Below, in pieces: positions 40,374-49,275 of a stretch of DNA of 64,000 bases. Position 1 is the first letter of the stretch. Every line of letters begins with the position of its first letter. The position numbers and the translations under genes are program-made. Origin of the DNA: Rathayibacter iranicus NCPPB 2253 = VKM Ac-1602 (GTDB lineage Bacteria > Actinomycetota > Actinomycetes > Actinomycetales > Microbacteriaceae); NCBI RefSeq assembly GCF_003149025.1, contig NZ_QGDV01000012.1, positions 1 to 64,000 of the forward strand, in the 5' to 3' direction. The notes under the pieces are model-generated. The model did no database searches. It was not told where the DNA came from and saw only the letters and a program-made list of their open reading frames with translations.

Positions 40374-40419
40374 CGTTCCTCGCCGTTCGTCGTCGTGGAT
40401 GGAGTGGCCGCCCGAGCGG

Positions 40420-43278
40420 TCACTCGCGGCCGGTTAGCGCCCAGGCATCCTCGCTGGAGCCCTCGTCGTCATCGTGGTAGTCGACCGCGGCCGGTCCGGT
40501 CGGCTCCGCCAGCGGATCGGCGTAGGGATCGGGCGCGACGACCGACGGTGCCGCGTCGACTTCTGCGGGTTCCTCCCCCCGCATCCTCGCGAGCACGCCC
40601 GGTAGCTGCTCAGCCGTGACCAACACGTCACGTGCCTTCGACCCCTCGGAGGGGCCGACGACCTCGCGAGACTCGAGCAGGTCCATCAGGCGACCGGCTT
40701 TGGCAAAGCCGACGCGGAGCTTGCGCTGGAGCATCGAGGTCGAGCCGAACTGAGTGCTGACGACGAGCTCGGCGGCGGCCATGAGCAGCTCGAGGTCGTC
40801 CCCGATATCGGAATCGATCTCCTTCCGCTGCGCCTGAACAGTGATGTCTTGGCGGTACTCAGGCTGCGCCTGCCGGGTGACGTGCTCGACGACCTTGACG
40901 ATCTCGTCTTCGCGGACCCAGGCGCCCTGCACACGCATCGGCTTGTTGGTTCCCATCGGGAGGAACAGTCCGTCACCCTGGCCGATCAGCTTGTCGGCGC
41001 CGGGCTGGTCGAGGATGACCCGGGAGTCGGTGACGCTCGTCACGGCGAAGGCGAGTCGGCTGGGAACATTCGCCTTGATGAGGCCGGTGACGACGTCGAC
41101 GCTCGGGCGCTGCGTGGCGAGCACGAGGTGGATCCCGGAGGCCCGCGCCAGCTGAGTGATGCGGACGATCGAGTCTTCGACGTCGCGCGGGGCGACCATC
41201 ATCAGGTCGGCGAGCTCGTCGACGACCACGAGCAGGTACGGGTAAGGCTTGAGCACCCGGTTACTCCCGGCCGGAAGCTTGATCTCGTCGCCCCGGACGG
41301 CAGCGTTGAAGTCGTCGATGTGCCGGAACCCGAACGACGCGAGGTCGTCGTAGCGCATGTCCATCTCTTTCACGACCCACTGCAGCGCCTCGGCGGCCTT
41401 CTTGGGGTTCGTGATGATCGGCGTGATCAGGTGCGGCACTCCGCCATAGATGGTGAGTTCGACTCGCTTGGGGTCGATGAGGACCATCCGCACGTCCTGC
41501 GGACGGGCACGCATCAGCAGGCTCGTGATCATCGAGTTCACAAAGCTCGACTTACCGGAGCCGGTGGAGCCCGCGACGAGGAGGTGCGGCATCTTGGCGA
41601 GGTTGGCCACGACGTAACCGCCCTCGACATCCTTGCCGACACCAATGGTCATCGGGTGCGTCGAGGTGGTCGAGGCCGGAGAGCGCAGGACGTCCCCGAG
41701 CGAGACGATCTCGCGGTCGGCGTTCGGAATCTCAACGCCGATAGCGCTTTTACCGGGAATCGGCGAGAGGATGCGCACCTCGTTGCTTGCGACCGCGTAA
41801 GACAGGTTCTTGCTGAGAGCAGTGACGCGCTCGACCTTGACGCCCGGTCCGAGTTCGATCTCGTAGCGCGTGACGGTCGGGCCGCGAGAAAAGCCGGTGA
41901 CGGTCGCGTCGACGTTGAACTGTTGGAGGACCTCAGTGATCGCCCTCACCATGTCGTCATTGGCGGCTGAGCGTGCCTTCGACGGAGTACCGGTCGAGAG
42001 GGCGGCGGCCGAGGGCAGACGGTAGGGCGCATCGTCGCGGAAGGAGGGGTCGAATCCTGCGGTCGGGTCCTCGTCGGCAAGGGGCGCGATCGGGCCGGTC
42101 TCCCCAGCGGGCGGGACCGGCACGGCGGGCGTGACGTCGAGGCGGTCCAGGCGAATGATCTCGGTGGCGTCGTCATCGACCACGCCGGTCGCTCCGCGGG
42201 GCGCGCCGCTCTGCTCGAGACGGGCGAGCGCCGCCTCAGCCGTCTCAGCAGAAGCGAGCACCTCCGTCGCGTAGGAACGGGTAGGAGGATCAGCTGGCTC
42301 CTGAAGGGGAGTATCAAAGCCGGTCGCGGGGCCCGCCGTTGGAGCCGTTCCCGCGATGACCTCGGTGAAAGAGCCGATCGGCAGCTCGGTCTGGACCGTC
42401 GGCTCATCCTCGCGGCCGGACTCGGTGCGCCGCCACCAGGGCAGATCGCCTCCGTCCTGCTGCGTGTTCTCCTCGTGCTCCGCCTCTGCTTTGGCGGCGG
42501 CTTTAGCGGCAGCTCGTTCGGACTTCAGCCGGGCGCGCTCCTCGTCGTCAAGCACGGGAGCCCCGAAGAGGTAGCCGTACAGTTCGCGCACTCGCGCGCC
42601 CACGCGATTCGGCGGGGTCTTGGTGATGATGAAGAGTGAGAGCAGGATCACGAGGGACAGCAGCACGGTCGCACCGGGAACCGTCGCGATCGCCGCAAGC
42701 GGGGCGCCGACAAGCCAGCCCAGAACGCCTCCGGCCGCCGCCATTGGCTCGATGCCCTGGCCGGGTAGCGGCAGGCCGAGGTGCGCGTGGCAGATACCGG
42801 CCGAGGCGACAAGGAGGGTCGTCACGCCGATGCCGATCCGACCGTTGTCGTCGACCGAACGCGGATGGCGGAACAGCCAGAGGGAGAAGAGGAGGAGTAC
42901 GACCGGCAGGACGTAGGCGACGCGGCCGAACATGCCTCCAAAGCTCCAGGCGTCGAGCACGCGTGCGACCGGGTCGGTCGCGAGGAACCACTCGACCACG
43001 GCACCCACCAACGCCAGCAGAAGCAGCAGGAACGGAAGGCCGTCGCGGCGCTCCTCCTTCGCGAGCCGCTCAGGACCGAGGGCGCGAGCGGCTCCTCCTG
43101 CGAGGTGAGCGAGCGCCAACCAGACGCGGACGACGATGCCCGTGCGTGCAGCGGACTCGAAGGCCACTGTCTTCGTCTCGGCGTCCGCCTTGGCCGAGCC
43201 CCGACTGGATCGCGGCGCGCCGGAGCGTGGAGCCGCAGTGCCGCGCCCGCGGGAGGTCGTCTTGGTGCTGGTCGCCAT
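40420..43278 (-). CDS. ftsK: DNA translocase FtsK
   Basis: Septal DNA pump that clears chromosome ends at division; 952 residues. A basic N-terminal tail, four membrane helices (about residues 80-225), a Pro/Ala/Glu-rich linker, then the motor with Walker [10 protein letters not shown] near residue 565 and Walker [13 protein letters not shown], and a C-terminal winged-helix gamma domain ([24 protein letters not shown]) that reads KOPS-type sites. TACGGT lies 6 bases before the ATG. The last 60 residues are an acidic tail after gamma. Confidence 0.96.
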   Translation of the reverse strand: MATSTKTTSRGRGTAAPRSGAPRSSRGSAKADAETKTVAFESAARTGIVVRVWLALAHLAGGAARALGPERLAKEERRDGLPFLLLLLALVGAVVEWFLATDPVARVLDAWSFGGMFGRVAYVLPVVLLLFSLWLFRHPRSVDDNGRIGIGVTTLLVASAGICHAHLGLPLPGQGIEPMAAAGGVLGWLVGAPLAAIATVPGATVLLSLVILLSLFIITKTPPNRVGARVRELYGYLFGAPVLDDEERARLKSERAAAKAAAKAEAEHEENTQQDGGDLPWWRRTESGREDEPTVQTELPIGSFTEVIAGTAPTAGPATGFDTPLQEPADPPTRSYATEVLASAETAEAALARLEQSGAPRGATGVVDDDATEIIRLDRLDVTPAVPVPPAGETGPIAPLADEDPTAGFDPSFRDDAPYRLPSAAALSTGTPSKARSAANDDMVRAITEVLQQFNVDATVTGFSRGPTVTRYEIELGPGVKVERVTALSKNLSYAVASNEVRILSPIPGKSAIGVEIPNADREIVSLGDVLRSPASTTSTHPMTIGVGKDVEGGYVVANLAKMPHLLVAGSTGSGKSSFVNSMITSLLMRARPQDVRMVLIDPKRVELTIYGGVPHLITPIITNPKKAAEALQWVVKEMDMRYDDLASFGFRHIDDFNAAVRGDEIKLPAGSNRVLKPYPYLLVVVDELADLMMVAPRDVEDSIVRITQLARASGIHLVLATQRPSVDVVTGLIKANVPSRLAFAVTSVTDSRVILDQPGADKLIGQGDGLFLPMGTNKPMRVQGAWVREDEIVKVVEHVTRQAQPEYRQDITVQAQRKEIDSDIGDDLELLMAAAELVVSTQFGSTSMLQRKLRVGFAKAGRLMDLLESREVVGPSEGSKARDVLVTAEQLPGVLARMRGEEPAEVDAAPSVVAPDPYADPLAEPTGPAAVDYHDDDEGSSEDAWALTGRE

Positions 43279-43284
43279 GAGGCC

Positions 43285-43290
43285 ACCGTA
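43285..43290 (-). promoter_or_regulatory. -10 element of leaderless ftsK promoter
   Basis: TACGGT on the minus strand, 6 bases before the ftsK ATG. Confidence 0.45.
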
Positions 43291-43368
43291 CCCGCCGCCT
43301 CCGCTCGGACCATTGACCCGCGCCGTGAGCGGCCCACCCGGTCTCCACCCGCAGCCTGTGGAGGAGCC

Positions 43369-45045
43369 TTAGGCCTCGATGACCAGCGGCACGATCATCG
43401 GACGACGGCGGTAACTGATATTCACCCAGCGGCCGACGACGCGCCGGACCGCCTGCGAGAGCGCGTGCTGATCGCTTGCTCCGTTCTGCACCGCCTCTTC
43501 AAGAGCCTTCGCGATGCGAGGCTTGACCTCGTCGAAGACGCGGTCGTCCTCTGCAAAGCCCTTGGCATGAATCTCTGGGCCGACCACGACCCGCCCCGTT
43601 CCGGCCTCGACGACCACAATGATGGAGATGAAGCCCTCCTCGCCGAGAATCCGCCTGTCCTTGAGGTCGGCGTCGGTGATCTCGCCCACGGAGGAGCCGT
43701 CGACGTAGACGAAGCCCAGATCGAGCTGTCCGACCACGGTGGCCGTCCCGTCGAGCAGGTCGATGACGGTGCCGTCCTCGGCAATGATCGTGTTCTCCTC
43801 CGCGATGCCCGTCTCACGCGCCAGCTTCGCGTTGGCGACGAGGTGCCGATACTCCCCGTGCACGGGCATGACGTTCAGCGGCTTGAGGATGTTGTAGCAG
43901 TAGATCAACTCACCGGCGGCGGCGTGACCCGAGACGTGCACTTTCGCAGTGCCCTTGTGCACCACGGTCGCGCCCAGCTTGGTGAGTCCGTTGATCACCC
44001 GGTAGACAGCGTTCTCGTTGCCCGGAATGAGACTCGAGGCAAGGATCACCGTGTCACCCTCCCCCGGCTCGATGTGGTGATCGAGATTAGCCATCCGGCT
44101 CAGCACCGCCATCGGCTCGCCCTGCGACCCGGTGGACATATAGACGATCTCGTCCTCGGGGATATCGCCCGCCTTCTTCATGTCAATTAGCACCCCCTGC
44201 GGCACCCTGAGGTAGCCAAGGTCGGCCGCGATCCCCATGTTGCGGACCATCGAGCGACCCAGGAGCGCCACCCGGCGCCCGGTGGCGTGTGCCGCGTCGA
44301 GCACCTGCTGCACCCGGTGCACGTGACTAGAAAAGCTCGCGACAATGACCCGACGCGTCGCCTTGGCCATCACGCTCTCGATGACCGGTCCGATATCACG
44401 CTCGTTTGGTGTGAATCCGGGGACGTCCGCGTTGGTCGAATCGACCAGGAGAAGGTCGATTCCCTCCTCGTCGAGACGAGCGAACGCGCGGAGGTCGGTG
44501 ATCCGGCCGTCCAGCGGCAACTGGTCCATCTTGAAGTCGCCGGTGTGCAATATCGAGCCGGCGTCGGTGACGATGGCGACGGCCAGCGCGTCCGGGATCG
44601 AATGGTTGACGGCAACGAACTCGAGTTCGAACGGGCCAAGATTCTCGACGTCGCCCTCCTTCACGGCCAGCGTGTAGGGCTTGATGCGGTGCTCCTTGAG
44701 CTTCGCCTCGACGAGGGCGAGCGTGAGGGTCGAGCCGATCAGCGGGATGTCGCGCTTGAGGCGCAGGAGGTAAGGGACGGCTCCGATGTGGTCTTCGTGA
44801 CCGTGCGTCAGCACCACTCCGACGATGTCGTCGAGACGGTCCTTGATCGGGCTAAAGTCCGGCAGGATCAGGTCGACGCCCGGCTGGTTCTCCTCCGGGA
44901 AGAGCACGCCGCAGTCGATCACCAGGATCTTGCCGTCGATCTCGAAGATCGTCATGTTGCGGCCGATCTCGCCGAGACCGCCAAGAGGGATGATCCGCAG
45001 TGTGCCCGGTTGGAGAGGGGCGGGGGTGATCACGGGACTGGGCAT
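43369..45045 (-). CDS. rnj: Ribonuclease J
   Basis: Metallo-beta-lactamase/beta-CASP RNase with 5' exo- and endonuclease activity; 558 residues. Metal motif HGHEDH (81-86), HTGDFKMDQ, the beta-CASP segment (SFSSHVHRVQQVLDAA; STGSQGEPMA) and HVSGHAA are intact, with a C-terminal dimerisation domain. GGAGG precedes the ATG. It lies 38 bp after dapA, a pairing conserved in actinobacteria. Confidence 0.96.
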   Translation of the reverse strand: MPSPVITPAPLQPGTLRIIPLGGLGEIGRNMTIFEIDGKILVIDCGVLFPEENQPGVDLILPDFSPIKDRLDDIVGVVLTHGHEDHIGAVPYLLRLKRDIPLIGSTLTLALVEAKLKEHRIKPYTLAVKEGDVENLGPFELEFVAVNHSIPDALAVAIVTDAGSILHTGDFKMDQLPLDGRITDLRAFARLDEEGIDLLLVDSTNADVPGFTPNERDIGPVIESVMAKATRRVIVASFSSHVHRVQQVLDAAHATGRRVALLGRSMVRNMGIAADLGYLRVPQGVLIDMKKAGDIPEDEIVYMSTGSQGEPMAVLSRMANLDHHIEPGEGDTVILASSLIPGNENAVYRVINGLTKLGATVVHKGTAKVHVSGHAAAGELIYCYNILKPLNVMPVHGEYRHLVANAKLARETGIAEENTIIAEDGTVIDLLDGTATVVGQLDLGFVYVDGSSVGEITDADLKDRRILGEEGFISIIVVVEAGTGRVVVGPEIHAKGFAEDDRVFDEVKPRIAKALEEAVQNGASDQHALSQAVRRVVGRWVNISYRRRPMIVPLVIEA

Positions 45046-45083
45046 ACGCCCTCCTCATTCTCTGGCGATGCCGCTCCTGCGGC

Positions 45084-46061
45084 TTAGCGGGTGGTGCCGG
45101 CGACCTTCGGGAGGGCGCCACCGGCCGCGGCGTTGCGGTCGGGGCGGAAGTTGCGGAAATCGACTCCCGGAATGTCTCGGACCAGGCCGAGTTCGTCCTC
45201 GATCAGCGCAGCCTCTGACTCCTCAGGGCCGACGAGCGGCAGCCGGACGCGCGGCGACGAGATGCGGCCGAGCCCGTGCAGGATGTACTTCGCGGCGACG
45301 GTGCCAGGGACGTGCGTCATGACGGCCCGCACGAGCGGCTCGAGCTGCTGGTGAGCGCGAGTCGCGGCGTGCAGATCTCCCGAATTCACGGCGTCGATGA
45401 TGGTGCGGTAGGGGGAGGCGGCGATGTTGGCGGTCACCCCGATCAGACCGGTGGCGCCAATGGCAAGTTCGGGCAGCACGTTCGCGTCGTCGCCGCAGAA
45501 ATACATCAGATCAGTCTGGTTGAGGACGCGGCTGACCTCGGAGAGATCGCCCTTTGCATCCTTGACCGCCAGGATGTTCGGGTGCTTCGCCGCGCGCAGG
45601 ATCGTCTCGTAGCGGATCGGGACGCCGGTGCGGCCGGGGATGTCGTACAGGATGACCGGCAGATCGGTCGCGTCGGCAATCATCCGAAAGTGCGTGAGGA
45701 TCCCCGCCTGCGTGGGCTTGTTGTAGTACGGAGTGACAATCATGTTGCCGTCGGCGCCGGCCCTCTCGCTCTGGCGGGCGAGCTGCATGGCGTGCGCGGT
45801 CTCGTTGGAGCCACCCCCGGTGATGATTTTTGCCCGGCCGGCGGCGACCGAGCGGCCGACCTCGACGAGGCGGATCTTCTCGGGGTCGGTCAAGGTGCTG
45901 GTCTCGCCCGTGGTCCCGGTGACCACGATGCCGTCCGCGCCGCCCGCGATGCAATCGTCGATGTGCTTTTCGACGCCGGGCCAGTCGACCTCGCCGTCGG
46001 CGGTGAACGGGGTGACCAGGGCAACCAGGACCTGGCCGAAAGGATTCTCCGGAATTGACAC
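45084..46061 (-). CDS. dapA: 4-hydroxy-tetrahydrodipicolinate synthase
   Basis: Condenses pyruvate with aspartate semialdehyde, first committed step to lysine/DAP; 325 residues. Schiff-base Lys167 in AVKDAKG, Tyr139 in YDIPGRTG, TGTTGE and GGGSNET are present. The GTG at 46061 gives the family's N-terminus (SIPENPFGQVLVALVTPF); there is no SD but TACCCT lies 6 bases upstream. The C-terminal tail of 25 residues after the barrel is slightly longer than usual. Confidence 0.96.
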   Translation of the reverse strand: MSIPENPFGQVLVALVTPFTADGEVDWPGVEKHIDDCIAGGADGIVVTGTTGETSTLTDPEKIRLVEVGRSVAAGRAKIITGGGSNETAHAMQLARQSERAGADGNMIVTPYYNKPTQAGILTHFRMIADATDLPVILYDIPGRTGVPIRYETILRAAKHPNILAVKDAKGDLSEVSRVLNQTDLMYFCGDDANVLPELAIGATGLIGVTANIAASPYRTIIDAVNSGDLHAATRAHQQLEPLVRAVMTHVPGTVAAKYILHGLGRISSPRVRLPLVGPEESEAALIEDELGLVRDIPGVDFRNFRPDRNAAAGGALPKVAGTTR

Positions 46062-46067
46062 GCTGAC

Positions 46068-46073
46068 AGGGTA
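46068..46073 (-). promoter_or_regulatory. -10 element of leaderless dapA promoter
   Basis: TACCCT on the minus strand, 6 bases before the dapA GTG. Confidence 0.5.
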
Positions 46074-46220
46074 GCGGTTCGACACGGCGGGTCCGCTGGC
46101 GCAGTCACGCGGTGCGCTTGGGTGCGGAGACGGGCGTGCGATGTGCAGGATCGGGTGCGATCTGCCGGGGATCCGCGCGACTGGCGGCGTTCCTTCGCGC
46201 GATCGGCGTCCGGCGATCGA

Positions 46221-46250
46221 GATCCCCTGCAGATCGAACGTTGCAGATGC
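46221..46250. repeat. Single copy of the repeat that flanks the AbiEi/DUF559 gene
   Basis: gatcccctgcagatcg (46221-46236) matches gatcccctgcacatcg (47293-47308) at 15 of 16 bases, in the same orientation; both are followed by GCAGATG. This copy lies 27-56 bp past the stop of the AbiEi/DUF559 gene. Confidence 0.7.
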
Positions 46251-46276
46251 CGTCGCCCAGAGTCGGCTTGCGGCCC

Positions 46277-47131
46277 TCAGCTGCGAAGGTGATCGCCGCG
46301 CGAGAGCGCCGCGAGGATGTCCGCCTCGGCGGCATCCCAGTGTGTCTGCACCGTCGCGGTTCGGAAATGGTGGATACGATACCCGAGCCGGCCAAGCTCG
46401 ATGTCGCGGCGATTGTCGTGATCGGCCTCGTGGAAGGCTGCTCCGTCCACCTCGAGGACGAGGACCTCGCCGAGGAGGAAGTCGACGCGGCGAGCGCCGA
46501 TCCGGACCTGCTGTCGGAACCGGATGCCAAGCCGTCGCAGCCGGAATGCCACCATCGACTCGAGCCCGCTCTCGGATTCGCGGCCGGCCCAGCGCAGCAG
46601 CGACCTCATCCGCGGTGGGAGTCGCTCCAACAGCCGCCGCTTGCCGGCATCGCCGAGCAGCCTGAGTCGCAAAGCGGACTCGAGTAGGACGAAGGCGAAC
46701 TCGGCGCCGTGGCACCGTGCGGCAGTAACGATGCAGTCCTCAATGCTCTGCACGAGGGTGCAGGGCGGCGGGGCCCATTCGGACCAGTGCACGACGACGT
46801 CCGGAGCATTGGCGAGACGCCGGTGGTACTGCTCTCGATCACGGAGACGGGAGGCCTGATCGGGCACACCGACGTGGAGCCCGCGAAAGTGCGGGACCCA
46901 GAGCCCGTGAACGGCAGCCGCATTCGCGCAGGCGAGGACTCCTCCGACCCGGAAGGCTTGCTCGATGCTCGGCGCCAGACCCGGGAGGGCGTACCACCCC
47001 TTTCGCACCCGGAGAAGGGACCCCGCGACGACGGCTCGGCTTAGCTCACGCTGCGTCGTCCCCTCGCGCAGGAACTGCTCCGTCTTAACAACACCGCCTG
47101 CGCGGAGGAGGACTGTGCTGGAGGGTCGCAT
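46277..47131 (-). CDS. AbiEi-type antitoxin domain fused to DUF559 endonuclease-like domain
   Basis: 284 residues. The N-terminal 55 residues are a winged helix like the AbiEi antitoxin/transcriptional repressor (VVKTEQFLREGTTQRELSRA...GSLLRVRKGWYAL). Residues about 190-280 are DUF559, a Vsr-like PD-(D/E)XK fold: Glu in LESM, Asp in RVDFLL, Glu and Asp in VLEVDG with downstream His and Arg. No AbiEii nucleotidyltransferase toxin lies nearby, so it is a solitary gene as often seen in Microbacteriaceae. Function unknown; phage defence or DNA repair are guesses. The ATG lacks a good SD. Confidence 0.82.
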   Translation of the reverse strand: MRPSSTVLLRAGGVVKTEQFLREGTTQRELSRAVVAGSLLRVRKGWYALPGLAPSIEQAFRVGGVLACANAAAVHGLWVPHFRGLHVGVPDQASRLRDREQYHRRLANAPDVVVHWSEWAPPPCTLVQSIEDCIVTAARCHGAEFAFVLLESALRLRLLGDAGKRRLLERLPPRMRSLLRWAGRESESGLESMVAFRLRRLGIRFRQQVRIGARRVDFLLGEVLVLEVDGAAFHEADHDNRRDIELGRLGYRIHHFRTATVQTHWDAAEADILAALSRGDHLRS

Positions 47132-47424
47132 GCACTGAGCGTGACGCGATGCGTGAGTTCGCGGGCAAGGAGCTGCCCGTTCGGTGGAGAGTTCGATGAA
47201 CCGGGCGCTGTGGAGGACGTTCTAGGGTTCGATGTGCAGAGGATGGAACTCCCGCCGGTCGCAGCACGCGAAGAAGAGCGCTCTCCGACAGGGATCCCCT
47301 GCACATCGCACAGGTCCCTGCAGATGGCACAGGTCCCTGCAGATGGCACAGGTCCCTGCAGATGGCACAGGTCCCTGCGCATCGGACGGCGGGCTGGGGA
47401 CGGTGCGGCCGAGGGACGGCGTGG
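47132..47424. other. Non-coding space between AbiEi/DUF559 gene and thyX
   Basis: Apart from the 19-bp array at 47291-47385 I see no coding frame, tRNA or clear terminator here. Confidence 0.5.
47291..47385. repeat. Array of five 19-bp tandem repeats
   Basis: Three perfect copies of acaggtccctgcagatggc (47310-47328, 47329-47347, 47348-47366) are flanked by a diverged copy on each side (47291-47309 and 47367-47385). There are no spacers, so it is not a CRISPR. CAGG and CCTG within the unit are inverted, so each unit boundary can pair. It lies upstream of the AbiEi/DUF559 gene and past the thyX stop. Confidence 0.92.
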
Positions 47425-48192
47425 TTACGGGGCGACGCGGCCGTTCGCGGTGAAGGCGGCGGCCGTGAGGGGCATGAGTTCCGCGAAGTGTGACTCCATC
47501 TGCTCGGCGGCCATCTCGATCTCTCGCTGCGGGAAGGAGGGAAACGTCGAGTCCGCGCGCTTGGTGCGCAAAGAGAGGAAGTTCATCAGCGAGCGGGCGT
47601 TCAACGTGACGTACATCGAAGAGTAGATGTTCAGCGGGAGGACGATGCGGGCGACCTCGCGCGCGACGCCCTCGCCGAGCATCCGCTGATACGACTCGTA
47701 CGCCTGGGTGCTGACCCGACGGGTCTCCTCCTGAACGAGTTCAGTTTGCTCGGGGGTGCCGGGGACATAGTCGTAGGCGCCGGGCTTACCGATCTGCACG
47801 AGATTGCGCTCGGGTCCGGGCACGTAGAAGACGGGACGCAGCTCGCGGTAGCGGCCGGATTCCTCGTTATAGGAGGCGATGCGGTGCCGCATGAATTCGC
47901 GGAAGACGAAGATCGGCGCCTGCACGTAGAAGGTCATCGAGTTGTGCTCGAAGGGCGAACCATGGCGATCGCGAATCAAATAGTTGATGCGACCTCGGTC
48001 GCGCTTGCGCTGCTGCTCGGAGTCTGACTCCTCGTCATCGAGCGCTAGGGCGAGTGTCTTCTCGCCCTGCGTGGACACCCGAGCGGCGAACAGGACGTCG
48101 GAGTCGTGGGCACTCGATCGGACCAGCTCGACGACGATGTCGGAACGAAACGTGGCGCTGGACTCTGGGCTGCTGTCTGTCTGCTCGATCAC
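47425..48192 (-). CDS. thyX: FAD-dependent thymidylate synthase
   Basis: Makes dTMP using flavin-mediated hydride transfer; 255 residues, normal for ThyX. The signature RHRIASYNEESGRY (102-115) contains the RHRX7-8S motif. I chose the GTG at 48192: TAAGTT ends 7 bases upstream and the length fits. An in-frame ATG 17 codons earlier (48243) is an alternative. A much longer open frame upstream overlaps the thioredoxin gene and is not real. Confidence 0.93.
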   Translation of the reverse strand: MIEQTDSSPESSATFRSDIVVELVRSSAHDSDVLFAARVSTQGEKTLALALDDEESDSEQQRKRDRGRINYLIRDRHGSPFEHNSMTFYVQAPIFVFREFMRHRIASYNEESGRYRELRPVFYVPGPERNLVQIGKPGAYDYVPGTPEQTELVQEETRRVSTQAYESYQRMLGEGVAREVARIVLPLNIYSSMYVTLNARSLMNFLSLRTKRADSTFPSFPQREIEMAAEQMESHFAELMPLTAAAFTANGRVAP

Positions 48193-48199
48193 GGCTTCG

Positions 48200-48205
48200 A
48201 ACTTA
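48200..48205 (-). promoter_or_regulatory. -10 element of leaderless thyX promoter
   Basis: TAAGTT on the minus strand, 7 bases before the chosen GTG of thyX. Confidence 0.45.
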
Positions 48206-48270
48206 GACCAGGCCCGCCCGCTCCCGGTGACTCCGGGCGTCATGGACGAGATGGAACGTGCCTCAGACCG

Positions 48271-48276
48271 TACGCT
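48271..48276 (+). promoter_or_regulatory. -10 element of leaderless thioredoxin-gene promoter
   Basis: TACGCT on the plus strand, 6 bases before the ATG at 48283; it supports that ATG as the native start of the interrupted gene. Confidence 0.45.
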
Positions 48277-48282
48277 CGCCCC

Positions 48283-48720
48283 ATGGACCCCGCGACGATC
48301 GCCGCCGCCCTCGCAGGGCTGGTCACACTCGGCATAGTCCTCGGTGCCCTGTAACGGCGCGCTGCCGGACGGATCGCAGCACGGCCGGCCCGCACCGACG
48401 CGGCGATCGATCCGGCCGACCTCATCCCTGACGCCGTCCTCGGATCTCGCGCCACAATCGTGCAATTTTCCATCGAGTACTGTAAACGGTGCCCGGCGGT
48501 GCGACGGATGCTCACGGGACTCGCCCAAGAACGACCGGGCGTTGTGCATCTTGACGTTGACTTGACCTACCGCGCCGACCTCGCCGAGCGGTTCCGCGTC
48601 CGACAGACCCCGACCCTGCTCCTGCTTGATGCCGCGGGCGTTCCGCGCAGCAGAATCGGCGGCACGCCTGCCCGCACTCTCGTGACGGCAGAGCTCGACC
48701 GACTTCAGGAGACACGATGA
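48283..48720 (+). pseudogene. Thioredoxin-fold membrane protein interrupted by an in-frame TAA
   Basis: One continuous reading frame of 146 codons broken only by TAA at 48352-48354 (codon 24). The first part encodes a membrane helix (MDPATIAAALAGLVTLGIVL), the rest a linker and a thioredoxin fold with CKRC (codons 67-70) and the cis-Pro in RQTPTLLL. Homologues I know in this family run straight from anchor to fold, with a basic or Trp codon where the stop is. It is either a recent nonsense mutation, a sequencing error, or a gene using read-through or restart (GTG at 48460). The following DUF4395 gene overlaps its stop. Confidence 0.78.
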
Positions 48721-49220
48721 GCACCCCTCCCCCGCCCGGAAGCATCGACCCACGGAGTCCGCGCGTTGCCGCTGCCCTCACCGCCGCGCTCCTCCTCGTG
48801 AGCGTCGGCTTCGGCCTCGCGGAGCCGACCGAGGCAGACCTCGCTGCGCGGATCACGCAGCCCGGCTTCCTCCTCCTGCTCCTGCTGGCTCTGCTTTTCG
48901 CCTGGTCAGCGGCACGGGGAGTCGGCGCTGGCCCCTGGGCGCTGCTGTTTCGCCGCGCGATCCGGCCATATCTGGCTCCGCCGCGGGACTGGGAGGACGC
49001 CCGTCCGCCACGGTTTGCCCAGCTGATTGGACTGATCGTCGCGGGAGCCGGCGCCCTTCTGCATCTCGTCGGCGTTCCCGGAGCGGTGCCGGTCGCCGCG
49101 GCAGTCGCATTCCTCGCCGCCTTCCTCAACGCCGCCGTCGGCCTCTGCCTCGGCTGTGAGCTTTACCTTGTCCTGGCACGGATCGGGCTCCTCGGTCGTT
49201 CGGGTAGCTCCCGGGCCTGA
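48717..49220 (+). CDS. DUF4395 domain membrane protein
   Basis: 167 residues with DUF4395: helices near 15-35, 48-66, 100-120 and 125-150 and the conserved Cys pair in AVGLCLGCELYL. The ATG overlaps the thioredoxin-gene stop (ATGA). DUF4395 proteins regularly pair with thioredoxins and are thought to act in thiol exchange across the membrane; the Cys pair here is intact even though the partner gene is broken. Confidence 0.85.
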   Translation: MSTPPPPGSIDPRSPRVAAALTAALLLVSVGFGLAEPTEADLAARITQPGFLLLLLLALLFAWSAARGVGAGPWALLFRRAIRPYLAPPRDWEDARPPRFAQLIGLIVAGAGALLHLVGVPGAVPVAAAVAFLAAFLNAAVGLCLGCELYLVLARIGLLGRSGSSRA

Positions 49221-49225
49221 GGCTC

Positions 49226-49255
49226 TAGGCTGGACGAGCTTCGCGGGTGGCCCGC
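49226..49255 (+). promoter_or_regulatory. -10 element and leader hairpin of the epimerase gene
   Basis: TAGGCT (49226-49231) is followed by a short hairpin GCGGG-TGG-CCCGC (49243-49255) before the SD. Thus this gene has a normal, leadered mRNA. Confidence 0.4.
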
Positions 49256-49275
49256 GACGGGCCTGGGGAGGCACC

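Noticed and set aside
46277-47131. Complete AbiE toxin-antitoxin system
   Set aside because: Only the AbiEi-like domain is present, fused to DUF559; no AbiEii nucleotidyltransferase is encoded on either side.
47291-47385. CRISPR array
   Set aside because: The 19-bp units abut without spacers and there are no cas genes; it is a simple tandem repeat.
48193-48753. An N-terminal extension of ThyX by up to 187 residues
   Set aside because: It runs antisense through the thioredoxin gene and has no homology; ThyX length and the -10 at 48200 support the short form.
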